DNA of 63,714 nt from Rhodocyclaceae bacterium (GCA_003963315.1 RXJP01000028.1:62659-126372); one strand, 5' to 3'. Counted from the first letter of the stretch, positions 1 through 9,580 are shown. Notes: a model not told the origin generated them from the sequence alone. Translations and numbers: made by a program.

Positions 1-2596
1 AGCCCGAGATGGTCTGGCCATTCATTCCATTGGCGAGATTCTGGACATAACTGACGTTTGAACTGGTCGTGCCGGTATTCCGGTCAGGAACAGTTTGTGT
101 ACCGCCGCAGGTCATGGAGGTGAGGTGGGCGTTGTCGGCAGAGGCACCCGTGATGGAGAAGGTCCATTGGGGTTGGGATGCCGCACCGGCTGCCGCTGCT
201 TGACCGGCAGCAAAGCTGAAGGACAGGCCGTTATAAGTGCTACCCACGGGCGCGGTAACGACCACATCGTAGGCACTACCGTTGGCCACCGGAGCGGCAG
301 CGGTGAACCCGTGGGGACCAACGCCTCCACTGGCGGCATTGGTAGCGTTATTCAACAAGGTACGCAGCGTAGTGGCGTTGGTTTGCACAGCCGACGTGTT
401 CGTGATCTGCGTATTGGTGACATGGCCTACCAGGCCGGTGGTCCCCACTGAGATGCCTCCCAAGTCACCAAGGTAATTGTGACCGCTGGACGAGACCCTG
501 AAGGTTCCCGTGGGGGCAACGGAAGTTCCGCTGACGGTAATGGCGCCACTACAGGTACCCGTTACGCGGACGGTTGCGGAGCCGGCAGGGGACACCGAGG
601 CAGAGCATCCGCTGGTGCCGGTGTAGGCATTGATCCGGTTGGCAATGTCCAGGGCAATGGCGTTGGTGGCGGTGCCATCGGTATAGGTCCACGGTTTCGT
701 ATAAGAACCGCTGTTGGGCACGATGGAGGTGTTGGCCACGCCGCCCACCGTCGCTTTGATATCGTCGATACGGGTGGTGCCCGGCGTAGACAGGATGGTG
801 ATCGTGCCGACGTTGCCGGTAGGGCCTGAAATGGTGAGTGTCGCTCCATTGTCCGACGTGGCGTTGTCCTTGCGCCGTATTTCCACGAGACCGTTGCCAC
901 CGACTGGGGCACTACAGGTACCCCAGGGGATGGTGTTGTCCGTGCTGTCCCGGGAACGGAAATCATAGGTAGCGGTGGCGGGGCCGGCTTTCAGCTGATT
1001 ACAGATTTCGGCGGCGGTCAGTGACACGGTGCCGAGCGCCAGGGCGCTGGCGCTGAGCAGTTCGGTGTAGTCGGAGGAGCGAACCACCCGGATGCTGTCA
1101 ATTTGAGCGCCCGATGGAGCGGACGTTACCTGGAAAGAAGCCGTGGCTTGTGTGGCAGCCACATCGGGGGGGCCGGATGCGATGACTTCCAGCCCGTTAT
1201 AGGCGGTGCCGGCGATGGCCGCCTGGACGATGGCAGTGCTGCCGGACATGCCACAGCCGAATCCGGTGCTGCTGACATTGCTCTGGATCGCGCTGCATAC
1301 CTGGGTAGCGATGGTCGTCGGAGTGTCAGAGGCGGTGGCCGTGATCGTTGTACCCATCACTTCCACCCCCCCTACGGTAACTGAGGTCAGGGATTGGCCA
1401 GTGGTTTCCGAAACGATCTGTAAGCCGGCGGTTGCTTGGGTACCTGGTGAGCCGGTGCTCACCCAGCCCCCGAGATAGTTGGGGATGTAGTGACTGAGAT
1501 CCCGATGTCCCTGGCATCCACCAAAAGAATGGGTCACGGGGTTGTAGTAGGCACACCAGCGGAAATATGCAGGAACGTTAAATACGCTGCCACCGGATGT
1601 CGTGGGTGCGGTGGAACGGGTGCAGTTGGACAGGCTATCGTCGGTACAGTATTCCGACGGGCTCATCGTGTTATAGGAGGCCGGGCCGCTATAGGTCTTG
1701 CGGAAGGTGAATGTGGCGTTGGGATACAGGTTGTTGTTGCTTGTGTCGAGGTTCTCCGCGCACTTGCCCCCCGCCGTGGGATCGGCGGCGCTTGGCGTGG
1801 CCGTTGAGGCATTGCACCAGACTTCATGGAGCCAGCCGGTAGTCAGGTTGGTTGATCCGCCACCCGAGTAGCCGTTACTACTGGCGGAAGTGGGGCTGGG
1901 GGCTGCGTATTTGGTGCCATCGGCCTTCAATGGCAGGCTATAGGATACGGCCGGATCGTAGGACTGATAATTGATGGCGGCCGTGGAGTAGGGGATTTGC
2001 GATGTGCTGGTGCAGGTGGGGGATGCATTGGTGTCTTTGGGGGTGCCGCCCGCATTGTTTGTGCCCGTTGTTCCCCAGCACATACCCCAGGTTGCGTTAG
2101 GTACCGGCCCGACCAGTGCCACGTGAGGGGCAGTGGTATATCCGCTGCCCTGATTGTTGACGGTAATGCCAGTGATCAGTTTGGTGGACGAATTCCAGTT
2201 GACTGTGGCCGAGGCGCCGCTGCCAACCCCCTCAATTACTGCACTGGGCTGGCTGTTGTATTTGTGGCTGAAGGTGGCGGGAGAGCCATCCGGTCCGATT
2301 GAAGTGACTTTCCCGGCAGAAACGGTCGCGATCGCACCGTCCCCGGCCGATCCGCCCAAACTGCCTGGATCGGCGGAGGTGGTGACATCGTTGATGTAGT
2401 CTGGGGAATAGTCCCATGCCATCGAACCCGAGTCATCCAGCACATACATCAGGTTGGGGCGCACGACGGATGTGGTGGTGGCGGCTAGAGGTGTGGTGGC
2501 CAGGGTCATGGCGGCCACTTGGCTCACCTGGGTCACATTCAAGGCAACGATGACGGACCAGGCGATGGCACGGCGAGCGGACAGTTGGAGTTTCAT
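1..2596 (-). CDS. pilY1: PilY1, type IV pilus tip/assembly protein (C-terminus outside the window)
   Basis: Open for about 865 codons from an ATG at 2596 to the window edge, so the C-terminal beta-propeller part is missing. An N-terminal signal sequence is followed by a von Willebrand A-type segment with the MIDAS motif DDSGSM near residue 48. PilY1 proteins sit at the pilus tip with the minor pilins and act in pilus assembly, adhesion and surface sensing; that is family knowledge. Residues about 380-800 are Ser/Thr/Gly-rich and hold several similar beta-rich modules (for example around ITATASDTPTTIATQV and TATNAIALDIANRINA), which looks like an expanded N-terminal half. It is the last gene of the minus-strand pilin cluster, 30 bp after pilX. 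Confidence 0.85.
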   Translation of the reverse strand, partial: MKLQLSARRAIAWSVIVALNVTQVSQVAAMTLATTPLAATTTSVVRPNLMYVLDDSGSMAWDYSPDYINDVTTSADPGSLGGSAGDGAIATVSAGKVTSIGPDGSPATFSHKYNSQPSAVIEGVGSGASATVNWNSSTKLITGITVNNQGSGYTTAPHVALVGPVPNATWGMCWGTTGTNNAGGTPKDTNASPTCTSTSQIPYSTAAINYQSYDPAVSYSLPLKADGTKYAAPSPTSASSNGYSGGGSTNLTTGWLHEVWCNASTATPSAADPTAGGKCAENLDTSNNNLYPNATFTFRKTYSGPASYNTMSPSEYCTDDSLSNCTRSTAPTTSGGSVFNVPAYFRWCAYYNPVTHSFGGCQGHRDLSHYIPNYLGGWVSTGSPGTQATAGLQIVSETTGQSLTSVTVGGVEVMGTTITATASDTPTTIATQVCSAIQSNVSSTGFGCGMSGSTAIVQAAIAGTAYNGLEVIASGPPDVAATQATASFQVTSAPSGAQIDSIRVVRSSDYTELLSASALALGTVSLTAAEICNQLKAGPATATYDFRSRDSTDNTIPWGTCSAPVGGNGLVEIRRKDNATSDNGATLTISGPTGNVGTITILSTPGTTRIDDIKATVGGVANTSIVPNSGSYTKPWTYTDGTATNAIALDIANRINAYTGTSGCSASVSPAGSATVRVTGTCSGAITVSGTSVAPTGTFRVSSSGHNYLGDLGGISVGTTGLVGHVTNTQITNTSAVQTNATTLRTLLNNATNAASGGVGPHGFTAAAPVANGSAYDVVVTAPVGSTYNGLSFSFAAGQAAAAGAASQPQWTFSITGASADNAHLTSMTCGGTQTVPDRNTGTTSSNVSYVQNLANGMNGQTISG

Positions 2597-2626
2597 GATG
2601 CGCCTCGTGAAATGAGTCCGGCTTGT

Positions 2627-3292
2627 TCAGTAAACAAAAGCCTGGATATAGCGGGTATTGCGTTTAGGACCGACCACTTTGACGGTGATCCGGTAGTAGA
2701 CGATCTGGTTGCTGACGGAACTGGAACCCGAGCCGAATTGGCTGGCGCCGGATTCACTCGACCCGCCAGGGGTCTGCGTGTTGTTGTTGGCTTGGATTAC
2801 CGTCGGCGCCATGCAGCCTGCCGCGGGGCAAGCGGTATTGGCTGTAGTGGCCATTCGGTGAACGACGTAGTAGACGGCGTAATCCCCCACCTGGGTAGGC
2901 GCTGGTGCGCAACTGGTGTTGGCGAAGTCATAGGTGGCTGGATTGAATTGTGTTGTGCTGCTGTTGGTGCAGCTTGCTAGGACTTCATTGAAGCTGGAGT
3001 AGTAGCCAACGGCGGCGTTCGTGTTGTCCAGTGCATTGGCATTGGCGGCGATTTGCGTGTTGACCCAACGGAACCCCGTTTCGACCACGACGTCGGCCGC
3101 CCGTGTGGCCGCTTGTCGGAAGGCGATATTCCCGGAAGCGAAAATGCCGGCCTTGGTGGCCAGCATCATGGCCATGGACGATAGGGTGATCACAACCAGA
3201 ATGACCAGGGTCATGACGAGGGTGAAGCCCGACTGGGAGGCCCGATGTGTCCCCTTCATTCGGTGAAATGAAGTATTCGCTATCGTGTCCAT
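2627..3292 (-). CDS. pilX: PilX-like minor pilin
   Basis: A 221-residue protein. A short basic leader ends in the prepilin-like stretch GFTLVMTLVILVVITLSS, a class III-type hydrophobic N-helix. The glutamate usual at mature position 5 is not evident, as in many PilX proteins, where this position varies. The remainder resembles PilX (an N-terminal helix region with MATKAGIFASGNIAFRQAA, then a variable Cys-containing C-half). Start chosen at 3292, overlapping the end of pilW by 13 bp; an in-frame ATG at 3259, just before the leader, is an alternative. It works with PilV, PilW, FimT and PilY1 as the priming complex of the type IV pilus. Confidence 0.8.
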   Translation of the reverse strand: MDTIANTSFHRMKGTHRASQSGFTLVMTLVILVVITLSSMAMMLATKAGIFASGNIAFRQAATRAADVVVETGFRWVNTQIAANANALDNTNAAVGYYSSFNEVLASCTNSSTTQFNPATYDFANTSCAPAPTQVGDYAVYYVVHRMATTANTACPAAGCMAPTVIQANNNTQTPGGSSESGASQFGSGSSSVSNQIVYYRITVKVVGPKRNTRYIQAFVY

Positions 3293-4488
3293 ATGACGTT
3301 CTTCAGCGGAATGATGGTGGAATAGCTGCGGTAGCGGTAATGGGTGTCGGGAACGGTACACAGAACTTCCCAGGTGGCGGTATCGGTTACACAATTGCCT
3401 GCGCTGGGAGAGGCCACCGAAGAAGTCCCCGTAATCGGGGGCAGCACGGACAGTGTGGCGGGGGCGTCTGTAATCGTGTCTTTCTCGAGCAGGGGGCTGC
3501 GGGCAACCACGCCGACGCGGACGGCGACAATTCGAGATGCCTTGGTGCTGTCGTAACCTGTGGTGGCAAGATCATCCGCGCTGGCCCAGGTGGCTACGGC
3601 AGTGCTGCCGGCGCTGCTGGACAGTCCATATTGGGCTTTGATGAACATGATGTCATCCACCAGCACGGGAGCTGCTGACACGGAGGGGTCGAGCGCTGGT
3701 AGTTCTGAAAGCGTCAACGCGTTGTTATTGACAGCAAAACGCCGGCTGACGAACGTGCCCATGTTGGCCAGGAACGGGCCAGGTGAGGCAGAGAGGTCCG
3801 CGGCAGCAACTGAATTCCAGCCATTGCCTCCGGGCGCTGAATTCACGTTGTAATCCGGCCATACGGATGAGGAATGCGGAACGGCCGAGGTGACAGGGGT
3901 AGAGGCCGTTGGCGCATTGCTCGGATCCGGCACCGTCGGGGCTGCACTGACCTTGGCCAGCGTGCAGATGCCATTGGTGTAGGCGATAAACATGTCCCCG
4001 TTGGAAAACCCTGTCGCGGCGGCGACCGAGTAAGCAGCGGCGTAGGATGCCTGCGCCGCGATGATCTGTGCACCAGGGATGCCGGAATTATTGCGCCCGT
4101 ACTGGACTTCAATGACATCGGAGCCCAATCCGTTGTTGCTGTTGTGGATACGAACGGGGAGGGCAGTAAGCGCGACATTGCCGGCACCCGGCAATGTGGT
4201 GGAGTTGTAGGGATTGTTGTAATAGCCGGTACCGTTGTAAGAGTAATTGATACGGTCACAGGCGAGTCCTGCCATGCCATAGCCAGCCTGGCTCAAATCG
4301 CGTTCCAACAAATAGAGTGCCATGACGCCATTGTTCTGGGTGGTCATGGTCTGATTGATGGTGGTCCGCTGTTTGTTGAAGGACAGCATGATCTGACTGA
4401 CGGCGAACAAACCGACCAGTCCTATCGCTAATCCGATCAGCAACTCAATGAGGCTGAACCCCTGCTGGGTGTTGGTTGCCGGCTTCAT
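3280..4488 (-). CDS. pilW: PilW-like minor pilin
   Basis: A 402-residue minor pilin with the prepilin peptidase site GFSLIELLIG directly at the N-terminus, Glu at mature position 5, and a long hydrophobic helix. The length matches the large PilW class. The ATG at 4488 overlaps the pilV stop (TGATG), which indicates translational coupling. A TTG one codon upstream is a less likely start. The C-terminal half contains several Ala/Ser/Thr-rich loops and two Cys near the end (residues about 372 and 382) that could form a loop-closing disulfide. Its role is priming of type IV pilus assembly together with the neighbouring minor pilins. Confidence 0.85.
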   Translation of the reverse strand: MKPATNTQQGFSLIELLIGLAIGLVGLFAVSQIMLSFNKQRTTINQTMTTQNNGVMALYLLERDLSQAGYGMAGLACDRINYSYNGTGYYNNPYNSTTLPGAGNVALTALPVRIHNSNNGLGSDVIEVQYGRNNSGIPGAQIIAAQASYAAAYSVAAATGFSNGDMFIAYTNGICTLAKVSAAPTVPDPSNAPTASTPVTSAVPHSSSVWPDYNVNSAPGGNGWNSVAAADLSASPGPFLANMGTFVSRRFAVNNNALTLSELPALDPSVSAAPVLVDDIMFIKAQYGLSSSAGSTAVATWASADDLATTGYDSTKASRIVAVRVGVVARSPLLEKDTITDAPATLSVLPPITGTSSVASPSAGNCVTDTATWEVLCTVPDTHYRYRSYSTIIPLKNVIWTR

Positions 4489-4913
4489 CAATTTTTGGAA
4501 ATCTGGGTTGAAGTGGAATAACGGTGTGTGATGGTGGCGTTGCTCACATCACGTTCCTTCTGGTCCGGCCAGGTGATGGCGATATCAACCTGGTAGGACG
4601 TTGGGGCGGTAGCGGATACCACTGTGACCGTGGCAGTCCCATTCCCGCCGGGGATAGTGCTGGCGACACGGGTCTGCCAGGGCGTTAAATCGAAACTATT
4701 CGGGGCCGAGGCGCTCACCCACATTTCTCCGATCAATTCCCCCGCAAGATAGCTGGCGTCATTGCGGGCGCGGCTCTGGGAGGCCTGGCTCATGGACTTG
4801 CCAGCAAGACCGACGAGGGCGATAAGGCCGATGGAGAAGATCACAAGGCTCACCAGGGCTTCAATCAGAAACGAACCCTTCTGGCGTCTGGTAATGGGTC
4901 TATGGTCTGTCAT
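4488..4913 (-). CDS. pilV: PilV-like minor pilin
   Basis: A 141-residue protein with a basic leader (RRQKGSFLIEALVSLVIFSI) in which the prepilin cleavage site has Ser-Phe instead of the usual Phe-Thr/Ser after Gly, and Glu at position 5. A hydrophobic alpha1 helix follows. Members of this family type IV pilin modification protein V. It lies between fimT and pilW with 4 bp spacing on one side and a stop-start overlap on the other, so it belongs to the same operon. Family size and position match neisserial and pseudomonad pilV. Confidence 0.82.
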   Translation of the reverse strand: MTDHRPITRRQKGSFLIEALVSLVIFSIGLIALVGLAGKSMSQASQSRARNDASYLAGELIGEMWVSASAPNSFDLTPWQTRVASTIPGGNGTATVTVVSATAPTSYQVDIAITWPDQKERDVSNATITHRYSTSTQISKN

Positions 4914-4917
4914 GACA

Positions 4918-5637
4918 TTAGCAGCCTAGTGGGTCTGTGGAGGCTTTTGACGGGTCGCAGAGTTTGATGGCGCCGCTGCTGGGCGTAATACGAACAGCCC
5001 AGGTTTTGGCGTCCGTCACGCTAACCGGGGTGACCGTAATCATGCCCAGCGTGGTTGTGCTGCCAAGGTTAGGCAGGACTTGGCCGATGGGGCCGAAAGT
5101 TACTGTGCTAGCAGCACCAGCACCACCGGCACCCGTGCCAGTGGTGCTGTAGTCGGTGCTGCCGATGGGGGGGCTTTTGTAGGCGATCCAGGGGTCCGAT
5201 GCGCAGGCGGCGGGATTGCCGGTTGGCCGGCAGTTGGCGGGCGGTGTGCCCGTGGTGGGACACACGCCAGGGTCAGGGCTGCATGGGTCGGGTTGGTCCG
5301 GTGGCGTATAAGGCTGGGAATTACATACGCCTGAAACATCTCCACGGGCTACTTGGTCGGTCTGCGATACGATCCAGAGTTGGCCGCTACTTGAGAGGGT
5401 ACAGCCGGCAGCTAGATTTGACACCAGTTGAAATCGCATGGGCGCATTACGCCGGATGGCTTCGGCGCGTGCCATCATCAGTCCGGCTTGCATGGATTCA
5501 GCCGCGGACCGGGTTTTGTTGGATACCAACATCGTCCGGGCGGATGAAAGGCCGAGTCCCAGCAAAACTCCTGCGATGGCAATAGCTACCATCAATTCAA
5601 TCAAATTGAAGCCATATTCGCCATCACGTAGTGTCAT
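4918..5637 (-). CDS. fimT: FimT/GspH-like pseudopilin
   Basis: A 239-residue protein with the prepilin motif GFNLIELMVAIAIAGVLLGL and Glu at position 5, followed by a GspH-type domain. Longer than a typical FimT because of a Pro/Cys-rich insertion around residues 110-150 (Cys-Pro-rich segment near CSPDPGVCPTTGTPP). FimT proteins of competent bacteria can bind DNA through the tip of the pilus; whether this one does cannot be read from the sequence. First minor pilin gene after pilE, with 3 bp between them. Confidence 0.8.
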   Translation of the reverse strand: MTLRDGEYGFNLIELMVAIAIAGVLLGLGLSSARTMLVSNKTRSAAESMQAGLMMARAEAIRRNAPMRFQLVSNLAAGCTLSSSGQLWIVSQTDQVARGDVSGVCNSQPYTPPDQPDPCSPDPGVCPTTGTPPANCRPTGNPAACASDPWIAYKSPPIGSTDYSTTGTGAGGAGAASTVTFGPIGQVLPNLGSTTTLGMITVTPVSVTDAKTWAVRITPSSGAIKLCDPSKASTDPLGC

Positions 5638-5640
5638 GGC

Positions 5641-6090
5641 TCAACAGCCCCCTTTAGTTGTAACCCAGCAATTTGCCCCTTGTCCTGTCCATCCGGGCGC
5701 TACGTGAAGTGTGGCCTTGGTTCCCGCTTCGTTGACGGTGAACTGGAAATTGTCCATTCCATTGATACCGTTTGCCGTGTAGGTATACCCTTGGCAAGAC
5801 GAACCGGTGCACGTGGGCGTACAGGTAAAAGTGAAAAACTTGGCAGCTTGCAATCTGGAGGGAGGGATGCCGCAGGTGGCGGCATCAGGGCCATAGCTGC
5901 GGTTATCTTGGTAGTACTGTTCCATCCGGTTCTGTGCGTCGGAAAGATTTGAAAAGGCTTCACTCAGTTTCCCGCGCATGATGTAGTCGTTGTAATACGG
6001 CAAAGCAATCCCCACAAGCACCGCGATGATTGCGATGGTGATCATCAGTTCGAGTATGGTGAAACCAGTCATTCTCTTAAGTAGGCGCAT
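5641..6090 (-). CDS. pilE: PilE-like type IV pilin
   Basis: A 149-residue type IV pilin with leader MRLLKRMTG, cleavage site G/FTILELMITIAIIAVL and Glu5. The C-terminal half has a disulfide-type region with six cysteines (CGIPPS, CTPTC, C-QGY, CWVT, GGC). The pattern ENY-like alpha/beta (YYNDYIMRGKLSEAFSNLSDAQNRMEQYYQDNRSY) is the standard PilE core. This small PilE is of the minor type that sits in the minor pilin operon. Start ATG 6090 has an upstream AGGAGGG-like SD site in the reverse strand; an internal Met seven codons later would leave no leader. Confidence 0.85.
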   Translation of the reverse strand: MRLLKRMTGFTILELMITIAIIAVLVGIALPYYNDYIMRGKLSEAFSNLSDAQNRMEQYYQDNRSYGPDAATCGIPPSRLQAAKFFTFTCTPTCTGSSCQGYTYTANGINGMDNFQFTVNEAGTKATLHVAPGWTGQGANCWVTTKGGC

Positions 6091-6306
6091 GGTGTGAACC
6101 CTCCTAGGTAAGCTGAAACTAACATCGGGTAAGCGATCTTTGTATCGTGCTCGGATGAACGGTAGGCCATGCAGGCTAAGCGGTCGTTTTGCGTCGATTT
6201 ACTCTGCCAACGCCTACACGGCCCCGCCAAGCTACTCGCTTGGCAAGGCAATTGATATCCGAGGCGGCATCAAGATCGTTTGGTACAGCTATAATAACTG
6301 CCCTGC

Positions 6307-6382
<76 letters not shown>

Positions 6383-6430
6383 GTCCCTGTTTCTCCCGGT
6401 TCTTTATGACACGGTGTGAGACTCAAAGAA

Positions 6431-6469
6431 ACCCCGGATCCCTTGTATTTAAAGGGATCCGGGGTTTTT
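6431..6469 (+). terminator. rho-independent terminator after tRNA-Thr
   Basis: A long stem (ACCCCGGATCCCTT paired with AAGGGATCCGGGGT) around a short AT loop, followed by TTTTTC. It ends tRNA transcription and insulates the island's integrase from host read-through. Confidence 0.85.
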
Positions 6470-6600
6470 CTTTTGTTTCGCTCCGTCCCAAATCGTCTCT
6501 TGCGATAGCTGTGTAAAGGGGGTAATAATGTGGGTAACTGTAAGGAGTGAGTGTTTTATTTACCCACTTCTGCCCACAAACCCTTGCAGGGACTGGAAAG

Positions 6601-7815
6601 ATGGCCCGTGAAGCTAACCGATTGAGTGATCTTGTTATCCGGCAGGCCAAGCCTGTTCCCGGGGGGAGTAAAAGCCGGATTTTTGCTGATGGCTACGGTC
6701 TACGTTTAGTGATGTCGCCCAGTGGGCGAAAGTATTGGCAGTTCAAAACCAAAGCGGGAGGCACGGAATCCACTACTCAGTTGGGTATTTATCCGGCAAT
6801 GAGTTTGGATGGGGCTCGCAAGGAAGCGCAGCGTATGCGGGATTTGGTCCGTGAGGGATTTAGCCCTGTAGCTGAAAATCGAATCCGTAAGCTGCGTAAC
6901 CGCACAAAGGCGGCAACTACCTTTGAGGTGGTGGCTAACGAACTACTCGAGGGTAAGAAAAAGAATATCAGTGATGCCTACTACAAAAAAATAAGCGGTG
7001 GTATTAAGGCCAATTTGTTACCGATGCTTGGGCCGTTACCAATTCAATCTATTGATGCCCCGATCCTCCGGGAGGCTTTGCGAAAAGTCGAAGCCCGAGG
7101 GGCACTCGAAATGCTTGGGAATGTGCGGAGATGGGCTGGTGAAATCTTCGATTATGCCAAAGCACACGGAAATTTTGAGGGGGATAACCCCGCCAATGCC
7201 TTACTGCGCAATGTATTTCAGAAGCATCGCGGTGAGCATATGCGGGCATTGGATTGGGAGGAAATGCCCACATTCATCAATGCTCTAACCGAAATACAGG
7301 CGGAAGATGGGACTGTTTCGGCCATTCGGCTGCTGCTGCTTACAGCCTGTCGCCCGGGCGAGGTTAGAGGGGCTAAGTGGTCAGAGTTTGATCTTAACAG
7401 CGGTCGATGGGAGATACCCGCCGAGCGAATGAAGTTACGGAGGATGCATGCGGTACCACTCTCACGGCAGACTCTAGTTCTATTACGTGCAATGAAAGAA
7501 ACGAGAGGTGATAGTGAATATCTGTTTCCTGCGCGGAGAGGGGCAAAGGCCAGAACTATCACCGATATGACCTTGTTGAAAGCTGTCAAGCGGGCGGCTA
7601 GACGCGACGTCCATGCACATGGCTTGCGTGCGGTGTTTTCAACCCATGTGGCCGACTCTTTAAAGTGGCCAGACCCTGTCAAGGAGGCGGCCCTTGCGCA
7701 CTATAAGAGTGGCGTTGAAGGAGCATATGACCGCGCTACACACTACAAGGAGCGGGTAAAGTTGATGCAATGGTATGCGGATGAAATTGATGCGGCGATA
7801 GCGGTTAAAAGGTGA
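6601..7815 (+). CDS. int: P4-type tyrosine integrase of the ICE
   Basis: A 404-residue site-specific tyrosine recombinase. The N-terminal DUF4102-type domain (LSDLVIRQAKPVPGG ... ADGYGLRLVMSPSGRKYW) is typical of island integrases of the P4/CTnDOT-like class. Catalytic residues are seen: Arg in TACRPGEVRGAKW, the HGLR box (HAHGLRAVFSTH), and the nucleophile Tyr in GVEGAYDRATHY. It is predicted to recombine the tRNA-Thr attachment site. Start ATG 6601 chosen because the conserved domain begins there; 18 extra codons upstream (to 6547) are unlikely. A terminator-like hairpin follows at 7911-7936. Confidence 0.9.
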   Translation: MAREANRLSDLVIRQAKPVPGGSKSRIFADGYGLRLVMSPSGRKYWQFKTKAGGTESTTQLGIYPAMSLDGARKEAQRMRDLVREGFSPVAENRIRKLRNRTKAATTFEVVANELLEGKKKNISDAYYKKISGGIKANLLPMLGPLPIQSIDAPILREALRKVEARGALEMLGNVRRWAGEIFDYAKAHGNFEGDNPANALLRNVFQKHRGEHMRALDWEEMPTFINALTEIQAEDGTVSAIRLLLLTACRPGEVRGAKWSEFDLNSGRWEIPAERMKLRRMHAVPLSRQTLVLLRAMKETRGDSEYLFPARRGAKARTITDMTLLKAVKRAARRDVHAHGLRAVFSTHVADSLKWPDPVKEAALAHYKSGVEGAYDRATHYKERVKLMQWYADEIDAAIAVKR

Positions 7816-7910
7816 TTCTACGTAATCAATGCCTGATTCCTGTGTGGGACATTGGTTACCTTTGGGTGCGGATGACGGTCATACGTCCACTCCGCCGGCA
7901 TTTCAGTCAA

Positions 7911-7936
7911 AACGAGCCTTCGCGGCCCGTTTTTTC
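7911..7936 (+). terminator. terminator between int and hipA
   Basis: AACGAGCC/GGCCCGTT imperfect stem followed by a TTTTTT run on the plus strand, and A-rich before the stem, so it may serve both convergent genes int and hipA. Confidence 0.6.
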
Positions 7937-7987
7937 TTTCTACCCCTGTCTGTACCCCGGCTTGAATGAGACGCTAAGCACTCTGGG

Positions 7988-9274
7988 CTACTTCGAAGGA
8001 ATGAGCTGTCGAGCCATGTCGGCGATGGGCAGGTAGCGAATGGCTCGCAACATTCGGATTTCTGCGGCCCGATGCGCGTCAGGAATCGTTAATTGAGTGT
8101 GCTCAACTATTACGCGATCGGCTGCTTCAGAAATCCCCTTGACCAGCCGCGTGATGTTGTGCTCTGCCACTTGAGCGGGAAGCCCCAAGGTTTCGGCAAA
8201 CTGCAGAAAGTGTTCGGTTCGTACCTGGAGGAAGGTGGTGGCCTCTCCAATCGGGAAGGAGAGTTCAACATCCGGCCAAGTACGTACTGTGGCACCCAGG
8301 TCCAGGGTAGCCCAGGCGGCGGTACTCACCAGATCGTAGTGCGGCGCTAACCGGCACCCGTCTCGATCGGCGAGGAAGGAAAGATTTTTCAGGTGGGCAT
8401 CGCCATTACCGATCAGGACATTGAATAGGGCCCAGCGGAATAGGGCGATTCGGGCGGGGGCTGGGGTCCGGCTCAGATCCGCAATAGCCGACAGGGCTTC
8501 GGCGCCAGATCTGGCGTATTTGGCGCCGGCTGCCAAGTTGAGGAGCTGGGTAGCATCCAGGGTGTGTCTGCGCTGTAATTGCCCTTCGCGGGTTTCCCGG
8601 TCGAAACGTTCAATTAAATACACCGCTTCTGGTACATGACGAAGTTGTACCGGTGGTACCGATAACTGGAGTTCCTGTGCAACTCGAGCACAGAACCATT
8701 CATTGACAGCGCTGGCGGGATAGAAATTGCTCAACGCATTAGGCTTCAGGATATGGGTAGACACCTGAGCACCAAGGGGGTCGAACAAAGCCCCATTCGG
8801 TCCCATCACCACCGGTAGCTTTTCCTGGGCACCTGCCAGGGACATCTTCTTTGGTGCTGTGGCCCCGAGCGGAATCCGACTCATGTTGACGATGCGGTGA
8901 TTGAGTTCCTCATCGGACAGCGGGGAAAGACCAGGTGCAGCCAGTTCGACACCTGGAATGAGTAAAGTCAATGCGCCAGCGGATTCGCCACCGAAGCGAG
9001 CCAACAAGTTCCAGGAATCCCAGTCACCCTTGGGCAATTCGGCAATCAGCCGGGTCCTGGCCATTTCTTCCGGCAATAAATTATCGAAGAACCACTGGAC
9101 TGGTCGAAGTGTTCCGGTGTCTTGAATTTCGGCGGCCTGTAAGGGAAGCCTCGGCGATAAGGGGAAACCTTCCGAGACCCAGGTTGGGTCGTATTGGAGG
9201 GACCAAATTCCCATGTTTTCCAGAAGGGTGCCGATGCGTATCTGGTCTAACCAGACTTGCAGTTCACGGCTCAT
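7988..9274 (-). CDS. hipA: HipA-family serine/threonine kinase toxin
   Basis: A 428-residue kinase of type II toxin-antitoxin systems. HipA toxins phosphorylate glutamyl-tRNA synthetase or related targets and induce dormancy (family knowledge). Visible motifs: the N-terminal Couple_hipA region with LPEEMARTRL, the ATP-loop region SLAGAQEKLPVV, the catalytic loop NVLIGNGDAHLKNLSFL, and the metal-binding APHYDLVST. Length is normal for HipA. It overlaps hipB by 4 bp (ATGA), with the antitoxin first, the standard order. Located next to the integrase, where it can stabilise the element by post-segregational effects. Confidence 0.9.
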   Translation of the reverse strand: MSRELQVWLDQIRIGTLLENMGIWSLQYDPTWVSEGFPLSPRLPLQAAEIQDTGTLRPVQWFFDNLLPEEMARTRLIAELPKGDWDSWNLLARFGGESAGALTLLIPGVELAAPGLSPLSDEELNHRIVNMSRIPLGATAPKKMSLAGAQEKLPVVMGPNGALFDPLGAQVSTHILKPNALSNFYPASAVNEWFCARVAQELQLSVPPVQLRHVPEAVYLIERFDRETREGQLQRRHTLDATQLLNLAAGAKYARSGAEALSAIADLSRTPAPARIALFRWALFNVLIGNGDAHLKNLSFLADRDGCRLAPHYDLVSTAAWATLDLGATVRTWPDVELSFPIGEATTFLQVRTEHFLQFAETLGLPAQVAEHNITRLVKGISEAADRVIVEHTQLTIPDAHRAAEIRMLRAIRYLPIADMARQLIPSK

Positions 9275-9549
9275 AGCTTCACCCGGGTACGCCGTGGTGG
9301 CGTCTTAGCCTCCGGTATCCGCAAGTCCCCAGCCTGGGGTGGAAGGGAGGCATACAGTTCTACTCCTAACTGATCGAGTAGAGAAAATAGGGTCTGAATC
9401 GCTGCGGTCGGTTTGCCTTGTTCCATCTTGCGCAGAGAAACCACATTGGTCTTGGCAAAGGCGGCCATGTCGGCAGCGGGAATGTTCAAGGCCGTGCGAG
9501 TCCCTCGCAATACGGTGCCAAGGGTGACAGGGTTCTTGATTGGAATCAT
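9271..9549 (-). CDS. hipB: HipB-like XRE-family antitoxin
   Basis: A 92-residue helix-turn-helix protein. The HTH covers about residues 9-62 (VLRGTRTALNIPAADMAAFA ... VVSLRKMEQGKPT). A basic tail ends the protein. It binds its own promoter and neutralises HipA in this family. The upstream palindrome at 9561-9580 is the expected operator. Translationally coupled to hipA. Confidence 0.88.
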   Translation of the reverse strand: MIPIKNPVTLGTVLRGTRTALNIPAADMAAFAKTNVVSLRKMEQGKPTAAIQTLFSLLDQLGVELYASLPPQAGDLRIPEAKTPPRRTRVKL

Positions 9550-9560
9550 ATCAACTCTTT

Positions 9561-9580
9561 ATCGAAAGATTTATTTCGAT
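9561..9580 (-). promoter_or_regulatory. hipBA operator palindrome
   Basis: A perfect inverted repeat ATCGAAA-6 nt-TTTCGAT, 11 bp upstream of the hipB start and within an AT-rich promoter stretch. Suited to autorepression by the HipB dimer. Confidence 0.6.
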
